This document shows, piece by piece, positions 6,870 to 14,777 of a stretch of 18,728 nucleotides of DNA; the stretch's first letter is position 1; each line of letters opens with the position of its first letter. Made by a program: the position numbers and the translations under genes. The stretch is from an uncultured Rhodobacter sp. (GTDB lineage Bacteria; Pseudomonadota; Alphaproteobacteria; Rhodobacterales; Rhodobacteraceae). The notes beneath the pieces are model-generated. The model saw only the letters and a list, made by a program, of their open reading frames with translations. It was not told the DNA's origin and searched no databases. Location of the stretch: positions 1 through 18,728 of the forward strand of contig CALGTJ010000511.1 in the NCBI GenBank assembly GCA_937901435.1, read 5' to 3'.

Positions 6870-8357
6870 ATGAAGGCTGTCTTACTGCTTTACGACTCGC
6901 TGACACTGAAATCGCTATCGTGCTATGGTGGGCAGTATCAGACTCCAAACTTTGATCTTCTTGCCGCGCGAAGTGTTCAGTTTGAAAAGCACATCGTTGG
7001 TTCGTTGCCATGCATGCCGGCGCGACGTGATCTTCAAACAGGGCGGCTGAATTTTCTTCACCGTTCCTGGGGACCTCTTGAGCCTTTTGATGTGACGGCC
7101 ACAGCCCTTTTGCGCGAGGCAGGGGTACACAGTCACCTTGTCACTGATCACTACCATTACTTTGAGAATGGCGGTGCCACCTATCACACGGCTTTTGACA
7201 GCTGGGACTTTATCCGTGGTCAGGAAGCCGACCCTTGGGTGCCTTGCATCACGCCGCCTCATGATGCATTCGCTAGACAATACCATAGCGAGCAGGTCGA
7301 GAGTGACACCTCGGGCTATCGTTTGCAGGCTGCGATGAACCGCACCCAGATCCGCACAGAACCTGATTTCCCGTCGGTGAAGACATTTGATGCCGGTTTG
7401 GCATTTCTGGATACCCATGCGGCGCACGACAACTGGTTTCTTCAGATCGAGGTTTTTGATCCGCACGAGCCGTTTTATGCGCCTCCGGAATTTCGCGCAC
7501 GCTTTCCAAATGCGGGTGACAAGGTACGCGACTGGCCCCGCTACCGCCGAGACAAGGCGGACGACGACACTGGCGATCTTGTGGCAAGTCAGGCGGCGTT
7601 GGTGGCGATGTGTGATGCCCAGCTTGGGCGGCTGCTTGATATGATGGACGCAGGCGACATGTGGGATGACACTGCGCTGATTGTGACGACTGACCACGGG
7701 TTCATGCTGGGTGAACATGGCTGGTGGGGTAAGAACCGGATGCCGTTTTTCTCTGAGATCGCACATATTCCATTGTTCATTCACGCCCCCGGTCAGCCTG
7801 TTGGACGCTCGGCGGCGGTAAGTCAGAACATTGATGTGATGGCGACGCTGCTTGACCTGTTTGGCGTAGATCGCCCCGAAACCGTGCAAGGGCGGTCTTT
7901 GCTGAACGGCGCGAGCGGACGGGATATCGCGCTTTATGGAATCTTTGGCGGTGCAGTGAACGCGACCGACGGACGCTACAGTTATTTTCGCTATCCTGCG
8001 GATATGGAGGCGGCACCTTTGTTCGAATATACTCTGATGCCGCAGCATTCCGGTGCGCCCTTTGTTGCGGCCGAGCTTGCCCATGCGGCGCTGCACCCCG
8101 GATTTGATTTTACCCAAGGGATGCCGGTTCTGAAAATCCCTGCAATCAAAGGAGCCAAGCGCCCCCCCATGCAGGGAGGGGGATTCGATGATACCGAGAC
8201 AGTACTTTATGATCTGGATGCAGATCCCGGTCAGAACGCGCCGTTTCGTGACCCTGATATCGAGGCGCGGTTTTGCAGAGCCATTGCCGAGGCCATGCGC
8301 GCCCATGACGCCCCGACCGAACTTTATGACCGCTTTGACCTTGTGGAGCCTGCATGA
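6870..8357 (+). CDS. S1-family sulfatase or related phosphonate/sulfate ester hydrolase, divergent type
   Basis: The 495-residue product belongs to the alkaline-phosphatase superfamily. Features are the first metal aspartate in LLLYDS (D9), the formylglycine motif C48-M-P-A-R52 followed by RDLQTG, the metal pair T-D275-H276-G, then LGEHGWWGKNRMPFF, and a C-terminal VLYDLDADPGQNAPF. It differs from the other two sulfatases: the first metal strand reads YDS rather than the usual DQ or DD, and residues 370-440 form a long insertion. This suggests a different position or stereochemistry on the substrate. No signal peptide is seen, so cytoplasmic action is expected. GTG at 6867 is an alternative start; ATG at 6870 sits 9 nt after AAGAAGGG and is preferred. 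Its stop overlaps the next start (ATGA). Some relatives with C-x-P-A-R motifs hydrolyse phosphonate monoesters, so specificity is open. Confidence 0.87.
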   Translation: MKAVLLLYDSLTLKSLSCYGGQYQTPNFDLLAARSVQFEKHIVGSLPCMPARRDLQTGRLNFLHRSWGPLEPFDVTATALLREAGVHSHLVTDHYHYFENGGATYHTAFDSWDFIRGQEADPWVPCITPPHDAFARQYHSEQVESDTSGYRLQAAMNRTQIRTEPDFPSVKTFDAGLAFLDTHAAHDNWFLQIEVFDPHEPFYAPPEFRARFPNAGDKVRDWPRYRRDKADDDTGDLVASQAALVAMCDAQLGRLLDMMDAGDMWDDTALIVTTDHGFMLGEHGWWGKNRMPFFSEIAHIPLFIHAPGQPVGRSAAVSQNIDVMATLLDLFGVDRPETVQGRSLLNGASGRDIALYGIFGGAVNATDGRYSYFRYPADMEAAPLFEYTLMPQHSGAPFVAAELAHAALHPGFDFTQGMPVLKIPAIKGAKRPPMQGGGFDDTETVLYDLDADPGQNAPFRDPDIEARFCRAIAEAMRAHDAPTELYDRFDLVEPA

Positions 8358-9655
8358 AAAGTCCGGTTTTCCCTGCCATCCACTTGCCGCATCTTCAGTC
8401 GGTTGAATTGCCTGAATTTGTGCGCTTGCGATTGCGCCAGCCAGACGTTGCTGCTCTGCCGGACGTGGCCGCAAGCGTTGCGCACTCTCTTGAGGTCTCT
8501 GGTCTGTTCACGCTGCCCAAAGCAAGCGAGATTGCCATTGCTGTCGGAAGCCGTGGTATTGCGGATATCGACACAGTCGCGCGCGCTGCCGTCGAGTGGC
8601 TGAAGGGACGGGGGTACGTTCCCTTCATTGTTCCCGGCATGGGATCGCATGGGGGGGGCACGGCTGATGGGCAAAAGGCAGTTTTGGCTAAGCTTGGGGT
8701 CAGCGAAGCGACCATGGGCTGTGAGGTGCGCGCGACCATGGACATGGTGCAGTACGGAACGCTTGCCGATGGTACGACCTGCAATTTCGATGCGCATGCT
8801 GCGCGCGCCGATGGTGTGTTGGTGATCAACCGCGTTAAGGCGCACACCAGTTTTCCCCGCCCAATTGAAAGCGGGCTGACCAAGATGCTGGCTGTTGGTT
8901 TGGGCAAGGCCGGTGGCGCGGGGCAGGTGCATATGATTGGACCACGAGGATTTGTTGAAACACTGCCCGCGCTTGCTGACAGGATAATCCAAAGCGCGCC
9001 GATTTCCGCAGGATTGGCTCTGGTTGAGAACGCACACAAGCAGCTTAGCCATATCGAGGCGGTTGCCCCGCGCGAGTTTGCCGCCGCAGACACGCGGCTT
9101 CTCAAGTTGGCCAAGGATGCAATGGCACGGCTCCCGTTCAAGCAACTGGACGGCCTGATCATTGAGCGTCTCGGCAAAGAGATTTCGGGCGCAGGCATTG
9201 ATCCGGCGATATCCGGGCGGACTGATATTCGGGGTGTTGAAAACCCGGCCACGCCCTTCATTCACAAGATTGCCGTTCTGGCACTGACGGCGCGCACCGA
9301 TGGCAACGGTATCGGTGTTGGCATGGCCGATTATATCCCGCTTGGCATGGCAAATGCGCTGGATCTGCAGGCCATGTATATGAATGCGGTGACTGCGACG
9401 ATCTTAGAAAAAGCACATATCCCTATCGTTTTGACCGACGAGAAAACCGTAATCGCTGCGCTGGTTGCCACCTGTTGGAACATCGGTGCGCCGCGTCTGT
9501 GTCACATCATATCTTCATCGCAATTGGATGAGATCGCGGTGACCCCAAACTTGCTGCCAGAGCTTGAAGCCCAAGACCTGATATTGCACCAACAGAAACC
9601 CAGCGCCTTGCAGTTTGATGGCAACGGAACCCTTTTGACAAGGTTGGAATCATGA
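8354..9655 (+). CDS. LarA-family nickel-pincer-dependent racemase/epimerase homologue (DUF2088), substrate unknown
   Basis: The 433-residue protein matches the lactate racemase family. Landmarks are S66-R67 in AVGSRGIAD, H99 in PGMGSHGGGTADGQ, RVKAHTSF (K162, H164), SGLTKML (K177) and H193 in GQVHMIGPRG. In characterised LarA one lysine is covalently linked to the nickel-pincer nucleotide and a histidine 16 residues later binds nickel; K177 and H193 reproduce that spacing. The active-site histidine H164 lies 13 residues before the lysine, against 10 in Lactiplantibacillus LarA as I recall it, which suggests a different subgroup. Known members racemise or epimerise alpha-hydroxy acids (lactate, malate, gluconate-type). 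larC, larE and larB in the same operon make use of the cofactor very likely. GGAG at 8345-8348 and an ATGA overlap define the start. The sulfatase neighbours suggest a desulfated hydroxy or sugar acid as substrate. Confidence 0.88.
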   Translation: MKSPVFPAIHLPHLQSVELPEFVRLRLRQPDVAALPDVAASVAHSLEVSGLFTLPKASEIAIAVGSRGIADIDTVARAAVEWLKGRGYVPFIVPGMGSHGGGTADGQKAVLAKLGVSEATMGCEVRATMDMVQYGTLADGTTCNFDAHAARADGVLVINRVKAHTSFPRPIESGLTKMLAVGLGKAGGAGQVHMIGPRGFVETLPALADRIIQSAPISAGLALVENAHKQLSHIEAVAPREFAAADTRLLKLAKDAMARLPFKQLDGLIIERLGKEISGAGIDPAISGRTDIRGVENPATPFIHKIAVLALTARTDGNGIGVGMADYIPLGMANALDLQAMYMNAVTATILEKAHIPIVLTDEKTVIAALVATCWNIGAPRLCHIISSSQLDEIAVTPNLLPELEAQDLILHQQKPSALQFDGNGTLLTRLES

Positions 9656-11103
9656 CTCCCAAAAACCTGTTGTTCCTGTTTTCTGACCAGCACGCGGCCC
9701 ATGTGATGGGTTGCGCTGGGGACGCGCATGCGGTGACTCCGGCGCTCGATCGTCTCGCCGCATCGGGCGTGCGAATGACAAATGCCTATTGCCCGTCACC
9801 GATTTGTACGCCGTCGCGCATGTCGATGCTGACCCAGTGCTATCCGTCCTCGCAAGACTGTTGGACCAATGATGACGTTCTGGCCTCGGATCGTCCGACG
9901 TGGCTGCATGCGCTGGGCGCGGCCGGGATCAGGCCGGGCCTTGTGGGCCGCATGCATTCGGTCGGGCCGGATCAGATGCGCGGGTATGCGTGGCGCGAGG
10001 TCGGGGATCATTCGCCAAATTATCCGGGCGTCGCGTGGCATAATATGGGTGTCTTGCAGGGCACCAACGATCCTAACCCTGAAAGTCTGGTGGCCTGCGG
10101 TGCAGGGCAGTCGGCATATGAAGTGAAGGACCATGACACCACTGCCGCAGCACTGACGGCGCTTGATCGGCTGGCTGCCAGCGGTGAGCGTTTCGCGATG
10201 ACTGTTGGATTCATGTTGCCCCATGCGCCGTATGTGGCAGCCCGCCGCTGGATAGATCATTTCATCGACGTATTGCCTCCACCGTCTATTCCAGCCGGGG
10301 CTAGTGACGCGGGCTGGATTGCATGGTGGCGTCAGAACCGCGGTATCGAGGATGTTCCCAAGCGCCAGTCGCGGCTGGCGCGCGCGGCCTACTGGGGGTT
10401 GGTCGCGGAGATGGACGAGATGATCGGGAAGGTGCTAGATCGTCTCGAAGTGCTTGGGCTAAGCGATGATACATTGATCGTTTATGCCTCTGATCACGGG
10501 GATCACGTGGGAGAGCGCGGGCTTTGGTGGAAGCACACTTTCTTTGATGAAAGCGCCAAGGTGCCGATGATCCTGTCGCACTCTTCGCTCACTCCGCACG
10601 TCCGCGACGAGGTGGTCAGCCTGATCGATTTGTCCGCCACGATGCTTGATGCCATGGGCGCAAATCCGTTGCCGGATGCGGACGGGCGCAGTTTCTGGCC
10701 ATTGCTCAACGGTGGCGCTCAGGATTGGCAGAATATCACTTTCAGCGAGTATTGTACCGATGCTGTGCCAGCGTGGACGGGCGGACGCGCGGTACAGCAG
10801 CGCATGCTGCGAGAGGGGGACTGGAAGCTTCACTATTACCACGGCGAGCCCGCGCGGCTTTACGACCTGTCCAGTGATCCCCAGGAACGCGTCGATCTGG
10901 CAGAGGTGCCTGAACACGCCGCACGATATGCGTCGATGTTGGCCAGGGTCCTTGAGGATTGGGATCCTGACGCGATCGCCAAGCGCATGGGAAAAAGGCG
11001 TGCAAACAAGGATATCGTGGCTTTGTGGGCGCGTCAGACAGATCCCAAAAGCACGCATCTTTGGGCTCTTGAACCGGATATGAACCGGCTGGATGACGCG
11101 TAA
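9652..11103 (+). CDS. S1-family sulfatase with canonical C-T-P-S-R motif
   Basis: The 483-residue product is a type I sulfatase. It carries the N-terminal metal strand NLLFLFSDQH (D12), the formylglycine motif C52-T-P-S-R56 preceded by CPSPI, the metal-binding S280-D281-H282-G-D, and the catalytic-site segment GLWWKHTFFDESAKVP. The C-terminal RLYDLSSDPQERVDLAEVPE is typical. Of the three sulfatases this is nearest to the textbook motif and resembles choline-sulfatase-type enzymes. However, no betaine or choline genes are nearby, so I do not assign choline sulfate as substrate. No signal peptide is present, so it is probably cytoplasmic. It overlaps the LarA-like gene by ATGA at its start and shares one base with the next gene (TAATG) at its end. 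Confidence 0.93.
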   Translation: MTPKNLLFLFSDQHAAHVMGCAGDAHAVTPALDRLAASGVRMTNAYCPSPICTPSRMSMLTQCYPSSQDCWTNDDVLASDRPTWLHALGAAGIRPGLVGRMHSVGPDQMRGYAWREVGDHSPNYPGVAWHNMGVLQGTNDPNPESLVACGAGQSAYEVKDHDTTAAALTALDRLAASGERFAMTVGFMLPHAPYVAARRWIDHFIDVLPPPSIPAGASDAGWIAWWRQNRGIEDVPKRQSRLARAAYWGLVAEMDEMIGKVLDRLEVLGLSDDTLIVYASDHGDHVGERGLWWKHTFFDESAKVPMILSHSSLTPHVRDEVVSLIDLSATMLDAMGANPLPDADGRSFWPLLNGGAQDWQNITFSEYCTDAVPAWTGGRAVQQRMLREGDWKLHYYHGEPARLYDLSSDPQERVDLAEVPEHAARYASMLARVLEDWDPDAIAKRMGKRRANKDIVALWARQTDPKSTHLWALEPDMNRLDDA

Positions 11104-12236
11104 TGGCAGCTGATCTTTCCCACGCGACGATTTATCATTTTCGCCACGCGCTGCCCGAACCTGTTCCAACAGTCATGGGGCCGATGACCCATCGCCCGGC
11201 GTTGCTTTTAAGGTTGGAAGATTCCGAAGGTGCGCATGGTTGGGGAGAGATCTGGTGCAACTTTCCACCGGATGGGGATTTGCACCGAGCCCGTCTGGCG
11301 CGCAGAATTCTGCCGGCGTCTTTGGCGGGCATGACAGCGGATACGCCGGATGCATTTGGCGAAATAATGCGACGGATGCACAGGCTGATCCTTCAGTGCG
11401 GCGAGCCGGGACCGGTTGCCCAGATCGCCAGTGGCGCCGACATTGCGCTGCTTGATTTGCGCGCACGCAGAGCAGGTGTTTCATTGTCAAACATGCTGGG
11501 TGGTAGCGCCCGGTCGGTTCCCGCTTATGCCAGCGGGATCAGCCCAGACAAGGCACCTGAACAGATCGAGCGTATGCGCGCCTTTGGCTACCGAAGTTTC
11601 AAACAACGCATCGGGTTTGGTGCGGATGATGGAATTGCCGCTGCCATGGCCACGAAACAGTCTCTGAGCAGCGGTGAGACGCTGATGCTGGACGCCAATC
11701 AGGCTTGGGATCTGGAAACGGCTCTGCGTCAAAGCCGGCGTTTGGAAGATCTTGATCTGGCGTGGCTGGAAGAGCCGCTGTGTGCAGATGCACCGGACGA
11801 GGCGTGGCAATCATTGGCGCATGCGGCTTCCATGCCGCTAGCCGGAGGCGAAAATCTGACAGGGGCCGCCTTGGAGCGATCCATTGAACTGGGCGCGCTG
11901 GGCGTGATCCAGCCGGATATCTGCAAATGGGGTGGGCTATCGACCACGTTAAGGATCGCGCGGGCCACAAGGAGCGCTGACCGCCGTTATTGCCCACATT
12001 TCCTGGGAGCAGGACTTGGTTTGGCGGCCTCGGCGCATTTGTTGGCCGCCGTTGGTGGCGATGGTCTTCTAGAGGTTGATAGCTCTGAAAACCCCTTTGT
12101 TCCGGTTTTCTCCGGGCGAGGGCTGGCGCTTGAAAATGGGGCTTTCCCGATTGGAACAGAGCCGGGGCTTGGATTTGATCCTGATGTTGGTGCGTTCAGC
12201 GACCTTTTGAGCACGCAGGAGGAGGTCGCGCTATGA
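11103..12236 (+). CDS. Mandelate racemase/enolase-superfamily enzyme 1 (probable acid-sugar dehydratase)
   Basis: The 377-residue protein has the N-terminal capping domain (about 1-120) and a TIM-barrel domain with a full set of MR-subgroup residues. These are K167-Q-R169 on the second strand, D197 in LDANQAWD, the EEP motif at 223-225, E250 in GGEN, D272 in QPDICKWGG pairing with H299 in CPHFLGAG, and E324. The three acids bind magnesium; the lysine and the Asp-His pair act as bases on opposite faces of the substrate. K-x-R instead of K-x-K and a histidine base are compatible with sugar-acid dehydratases or racemases. The fit with the operon is dehydration of a hydroxy acid to a 2-keto-3-deoxy acid. 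The start is set by the TAATG overlap with the preceding sulfatase. Exact substrate is unknown. Confidence 0.9.
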   Translation: MAADLSHATIYHFRHALPEPVPTVMGPMTHRPALLLRLEDSEGAHGWGEIWCNFPPDGDLHRARLARRILPASLAGMTADTPDAFGEIMRRMHRLILQCGEPGPVAQIASGADIALLDLRARRAGVSLSNMLGGSARSVPAYASGISPDKAPEQIERMRAFGYRSFKQRIGFGADDGIAAAMATKQSLSSGETLMLDANQAWDLETALRQSRRLEDLDLAWLEEPLCADAPDEAWQSLAHAASMPLAGGENLTGAALERSIELGALGVIQPDICKWGGLSTTLRIARATRSADRRYCPHFLGAGLGLAASAHLLAAVGGDGLLEVDSSENPFVPVFSGRGLALENGAFPIGTEPGLGFDPDVGAFSDLLSTQEEVAL

Positions 12237-12499
12237 CGCTGTCTGCGGTCCTGCTTCATCCTGAAGATACGGTGGTGTGCTTGTTGCGCGATCACAAGGA
12301 AGGCGAATGTGCTGTTTTGCTCTCTGGGACCAGCGCGGCGCTGACATCTGATACGCCGATGGGTCACAAGATCGCTTTGAGAGCGGTTGTACGTGGTGAC
12401 CCGGTGATAAAGTATGGCGCAGTCATCGGATATGCCACGGCAGATATCGCTCCGGGAGCGCATGTGCATCTGCACAATCTTGAAGGTGGGCTGCGATGA
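12233..12499 (+). CDS. SAF-domain small subunit, UxaA N-terminal / SuyA type
   Basis: The 88-residue protein is a stand-alone SAF domain, as found at the N-terminus of altronate dehydratase (UxaA) and as the small subunit of sulfolactate sulfo-lyase (SuyA). The signature stretches are MGHKIALRAVVRGD, KYGAVIGYAT and the C-terminal GAHVHLHNLEG. It would partner the large subunit encoded immediately downstream (ATGA overlap). The very strong ribosome-binding site AGGAGGAGGT at 12217-12226, inside the end of the preceding gene, sits 6 nt from the start and suggests high translation. SuyA-type activity (cleaving a C-S bond) and UxaA-type activity (dehydrating a sugar acid) cannot be distinguished from this subunit. 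The operon's O-sulfatases favour dehydratase chemistry. Confidence 0.87.
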   Translation: MTLSAVLLHPEDTVVCLLRDHKEGECAVLLSGTSAALTSDTPMGHKIALRAVVRGDPVIKYGAVIGYATADIAPGAHVHLHNLEGGLR

Positions 12500-13653
12500 G
12501 TACGTTTATGGGATTTGCCCGCACTGTTGGGCGCGCGGGAATTCGCAATCATCTTGTGATCCTGTCCATGTGCGGCTTGAACGGCCCCGGTGCGCGGCGT
12601 GTCGCTGCTGCGTTGCCGCAAGCCGTGTTGATTTCCAGTCCCTACGGGCGCGGCCATGTGGGCGCTGACAAACTATTTCACGCCCATATGTTGCGGGCGT
12701 TTGCCACCCATCCCAACACAGGCGGTGTCTTGATACTGGCGCCTGATGACGGGCTGGGCGATGCGATGGAACGGCATGTCGCGTCAACGGGTCGGGGCGC
12801 TGCGCAGTTTTCCCTGCAAAAGTGGGGCGAAGACGGCAGTGCCATGACGGCAGCCGCGATTGCGAAAGGTCGCCGCTTTCTGGCGCAACTTCAGGCCGTA
12901 CCGCGCAAGGCCTGTCCGGTTGCAGACATTGTCATCGCTGCCGAGTGTGGCCATTCCGATGCCTCCTCCGGCATTGTCGCAAATCCTCTGGTGGGTGATT
13001 TGTTTGATCATCATGTGGCGCGGGGCGGGGCGGTGGTCTTTGCCGAAACGCTGGAGTGGCTGGGATGCGAGCCGGGTCTTTATGAGCGATGCCAGACGCC
13101 GCAGGTTGCCGGACGGTTGCGCAATCTTGTGGCCGCGCGCCATCAGATCACCAAAGCTGCCGGGCATGACGTGCGTATCGGAAACCCCGGACCTCAAAAT
13201 CACAGCGGCGGGATAACCACGCTGGAAGAGAAATCACTTGGAGCCATTGCAAAGGGTGGTATGGGGCCGATTGTGGGCGCTCTTGCGGAAGGTGAGATGA
13301 TTGCAGCGCCGGGTCTGCACGTGATGGACACACCGACGCTGTCGCCGGAATCCATATCTTCGATGGTTGCGGCAGGTGCGCAAGTTGTTTGCTTTACGAC
13401 CGGGCATGGTAATCCCTATGGCAGTTCGCTTGCGCCCACGATCAAACTAACTGGGAATCCGGACACAGCCGCGCGGTTGCCGGATCAGATTGATTTTGAT
13501 GCATCTGACGTGTTTCTTGGACTGCGTGATCGCTCGGCGTTGCTGCCTGATTTGGTGTCTTTGGTGGACGGTATCTGCAACGGGGCGACAACGGCTGTCG
13601 AGCGAAACGGGGACGGGGATGAGGTGATCTCGCGCCTTGGTCCCTCGGTATGA
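12496..13653 (+). CDS. UxaA C-terminal / SuyB-type large subunit, metal-dependent sugar-acid dehydratase or lyase
   Basis: The 385-residue product matches the catalytic part of the UxaA/GarD/SuyB family. The N-terminus MGFARTVGRAGIRNHLVILSM has the usual GR.G.RN.. pattern. AAECGHSDASSGIVANPLVGD corresponds to the family's cysteine-containing C.SDA.SGI.ANP motif. GITTLEEKSLGAIAKGG and HVMDTPTLSPESISSMVAAGAQ, then CFTTGHGNPYGSSLAPTIK, are family hallmarks. Members use iron or another divalent metal to eliminate water, or sulfite in SuyB, from an alpha-hydroxy acid. The small subunit is encoded directly upstream as a separate gene, the two-gene arrangement also seen in SuyAB. The specific reaction here is not determined. 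The following larC gene overlaps by ATGA. Confidence 0.9.
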   Translation: MSTFMGFARTVGRAGIRNHLVILSMCGLNGPGARRVAAALPQAVLISSPYGRGHVGADKLFHAHMLRAFATHPNTGGVLILAPDDGLGDAMERHVASTGRGAAQFSLQKWGEDGSAMTAAAIAKGRRFLAQLQAVPRKACPVADIVIAAECGHSDASSGIVANPLVGDLFDHHVARGGAVVFAETLEWLGCEPGLYERCQTPQVAGRLRNLVAARHQITKAAGHDVRIGNPGPQNHSGGITTLEEKSLGAIAKGGMGPIVGALAEGEMIAAPGLHVMDTPTLSPESISSMVAAGAQVVCFTTGHGNPYGSSLAPTIKLTGNPDTAARLPDQIDFDASDVFLGLRDRSALLPDLVSLVDGICNGATTAVERNGDGDEVISRLGPSV

Positions 13654-14777
13654 GCGGGCATATTCACATCACGCCCCTTGGTGGAATGGCTGGCGACATG
13701 TTTGTTGCGGCGATGCTGGATGCCTTCCCGGAGCTGGTTGACGCAGTCATTGCCGTAACAGGTGCGGTTTTGCCCCACCTGAACGCCACTTTGGCGCCCT
13801 GCGTCAAAGCAGGGATCGCAGCACAGTCTTTCAGTATTCGCGACCAAAACGAAACCGCGCCAATCCATTATCTTGATATGAAACGCATTTTTTCCGACTC
13901 TGGTTTAAGCGAGGACACCCAGGCCCATGCCTGCGCCCTGTTGCGACTGTTGGGTGAGGCCGAGGCCAAGGTGCACGGTGTGCCGCTTGCACAGGTTCAT
14001 TTTCACGAGATTGCTGACTGGGATACGGTCGGGGATCTGGCGGCAGCGGCATGCCTGATGGCGCATTTGAGCGACTGGGGCTGGAGCGTGGACCCCTTGC
14101 CGTTGGGAAGCGGAACCGTGCGGACGGCGCATGGTGTGTTGCCGGTTCCTGCGCCAGCCACTGCGCTTCTGTTACAGGGGCTTTCGGTGCATGATGATGG
14201 CGTGGGCGGCGAACGGGTCACACCAACCGGCGCTGCAATCATGCGGTATATCTGCGATCATCTGACGGTGCGTTCCCGTCCTATGGGACGGCTTGCTGCG
14301 ACCGGGTACGGCGCTGGTACCCGCGACCTGCCAGGGCTTGCCAATGTGGCGATCGTACAGGTGATTTCCGGCGCGTCGCAATCCGGAGATACGGTTGGCA
14401 TTCTGGAATGGGATGTCGACGACATGACCGGAGAAGAGATTGCGGTCGCCGGTGACCATTTGCGCGCCTGTGATGGTGTGTTGGATTTGGTGACTACGGT
14501 GGTGACTGGCAAAAAGGGCCGCCCCGCGACCGCGTTTCGATTAATGGCGCGCCCTGCGCATGTGGATGCAATCGCGACGGCTGTTTTTGATCAGACGTCG
14601 ACGCTGGGTCTGCGCTTGCGCCATGACCAGCGCATTATCCTGCCCCGTGTTTGCTCGGACTGGGTCAAGTCCGCAATCCGCCCCTCGCAAACCACAGCAA
14701 AAGTCGAAAGCGATACGGTTGCAAGGCTGTCTACTCTGGCAGACCGCAGGGCCAAAAGCCGCGAGGCAGAAGGATGA
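13650..14777 (+). CDS. larC: LarC, nickel insertion enzyme for the nickel-pincer nucleotide cofactor
   Basis: The 375-residue product matches LarC (DUF111), which inserts nickel into the pincer precursor in a CTP-dependent step. Recognisable blocks are IHITPLGGMAGDMFVAAMLDA at the N-terminus (family G..GDM...ALLD), VHFHEIADWDTVGD (family HFHE...D...D) and GGERVTPTGAAIMRYI. VGILEWDVDDMTGEEIA and GRPATAFRLMARP mark the C-terminal half. In Lactiplantibacillus larC is split by programmed frameshifting; here it is one uninterrupted frame. The C-terminus is somewhat short and divergent after about residue 330. It is the first of three consecutive cofactor genes (larC-larE-larB). They presumably serve the LarA homologue encoded at the start of the overlapping gene run. 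Confidence 0.92.
   Translation: MSGHIHITPLGGMAGDMFVAAMLDAFPELVDAVIAVTGAVLPHLNATLAPCVKAGIAAQSFSIRDQNETAPIHYLDMKRIFSDSGLSEDTQAHACALLRLLGEAEAKVHGVPLAQVHFHEIADWDTVGDLAAAACLMAHLSDWGWSVDPLPLGSGTVRTAHGVLPVPAPATALLLQGLSVHDDGVGGERVTPTGAAIMRYICDHLTVRSRPMGRLAATGYGAGTRDLPGLANVAIVQVISGASQSGDTVGILEWDVDDMTGEEIAVAGDHLRACDGVLDLVTTVVTGKKGRPATAFRLMARPAHVDAIATAVFDQTSTLGLRLRHDQRIILPRVCSDWVKSAIRPSQTTAKVESDTVARLSTLADRRAKSREAEG

Noticed and set aside
6915..8474. A 519-codon open frame on the minus strand
   Set aside because: It lies antisense to the sulfatase with its catalytic motifs intact, and its translation is rich in Arg, His and Cys with no domain. It is a codon-bias shadow.
8324..9265. Long minus-strand open frames opposite the LarA homologue
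   Set aside because: No recognisable domains, low-complexity composition, and full overlap with a well-supported gene.
9652..11103. Choline sulfatase (betC)
   Set aside because: The motif resemblance is general to S1 sulfatases, and no choline or betaine genes are nearby.
12233..13653. Calling these genes suyA/suyB and the locus a sulfolactate degradation cluster
   Set aside because: No sulfolactate dehydrogenases or other sulfonate genes are present, and the neighbouring O-sulfatases act on C-O-S rather than C-S bonds. The family alone does not decide.
13650..14777. Programmed frameshift in larC as in Lactiplantibacillus
   Set aside because: The frame is continuous across the whole LarC domain set and needs no frameshift.
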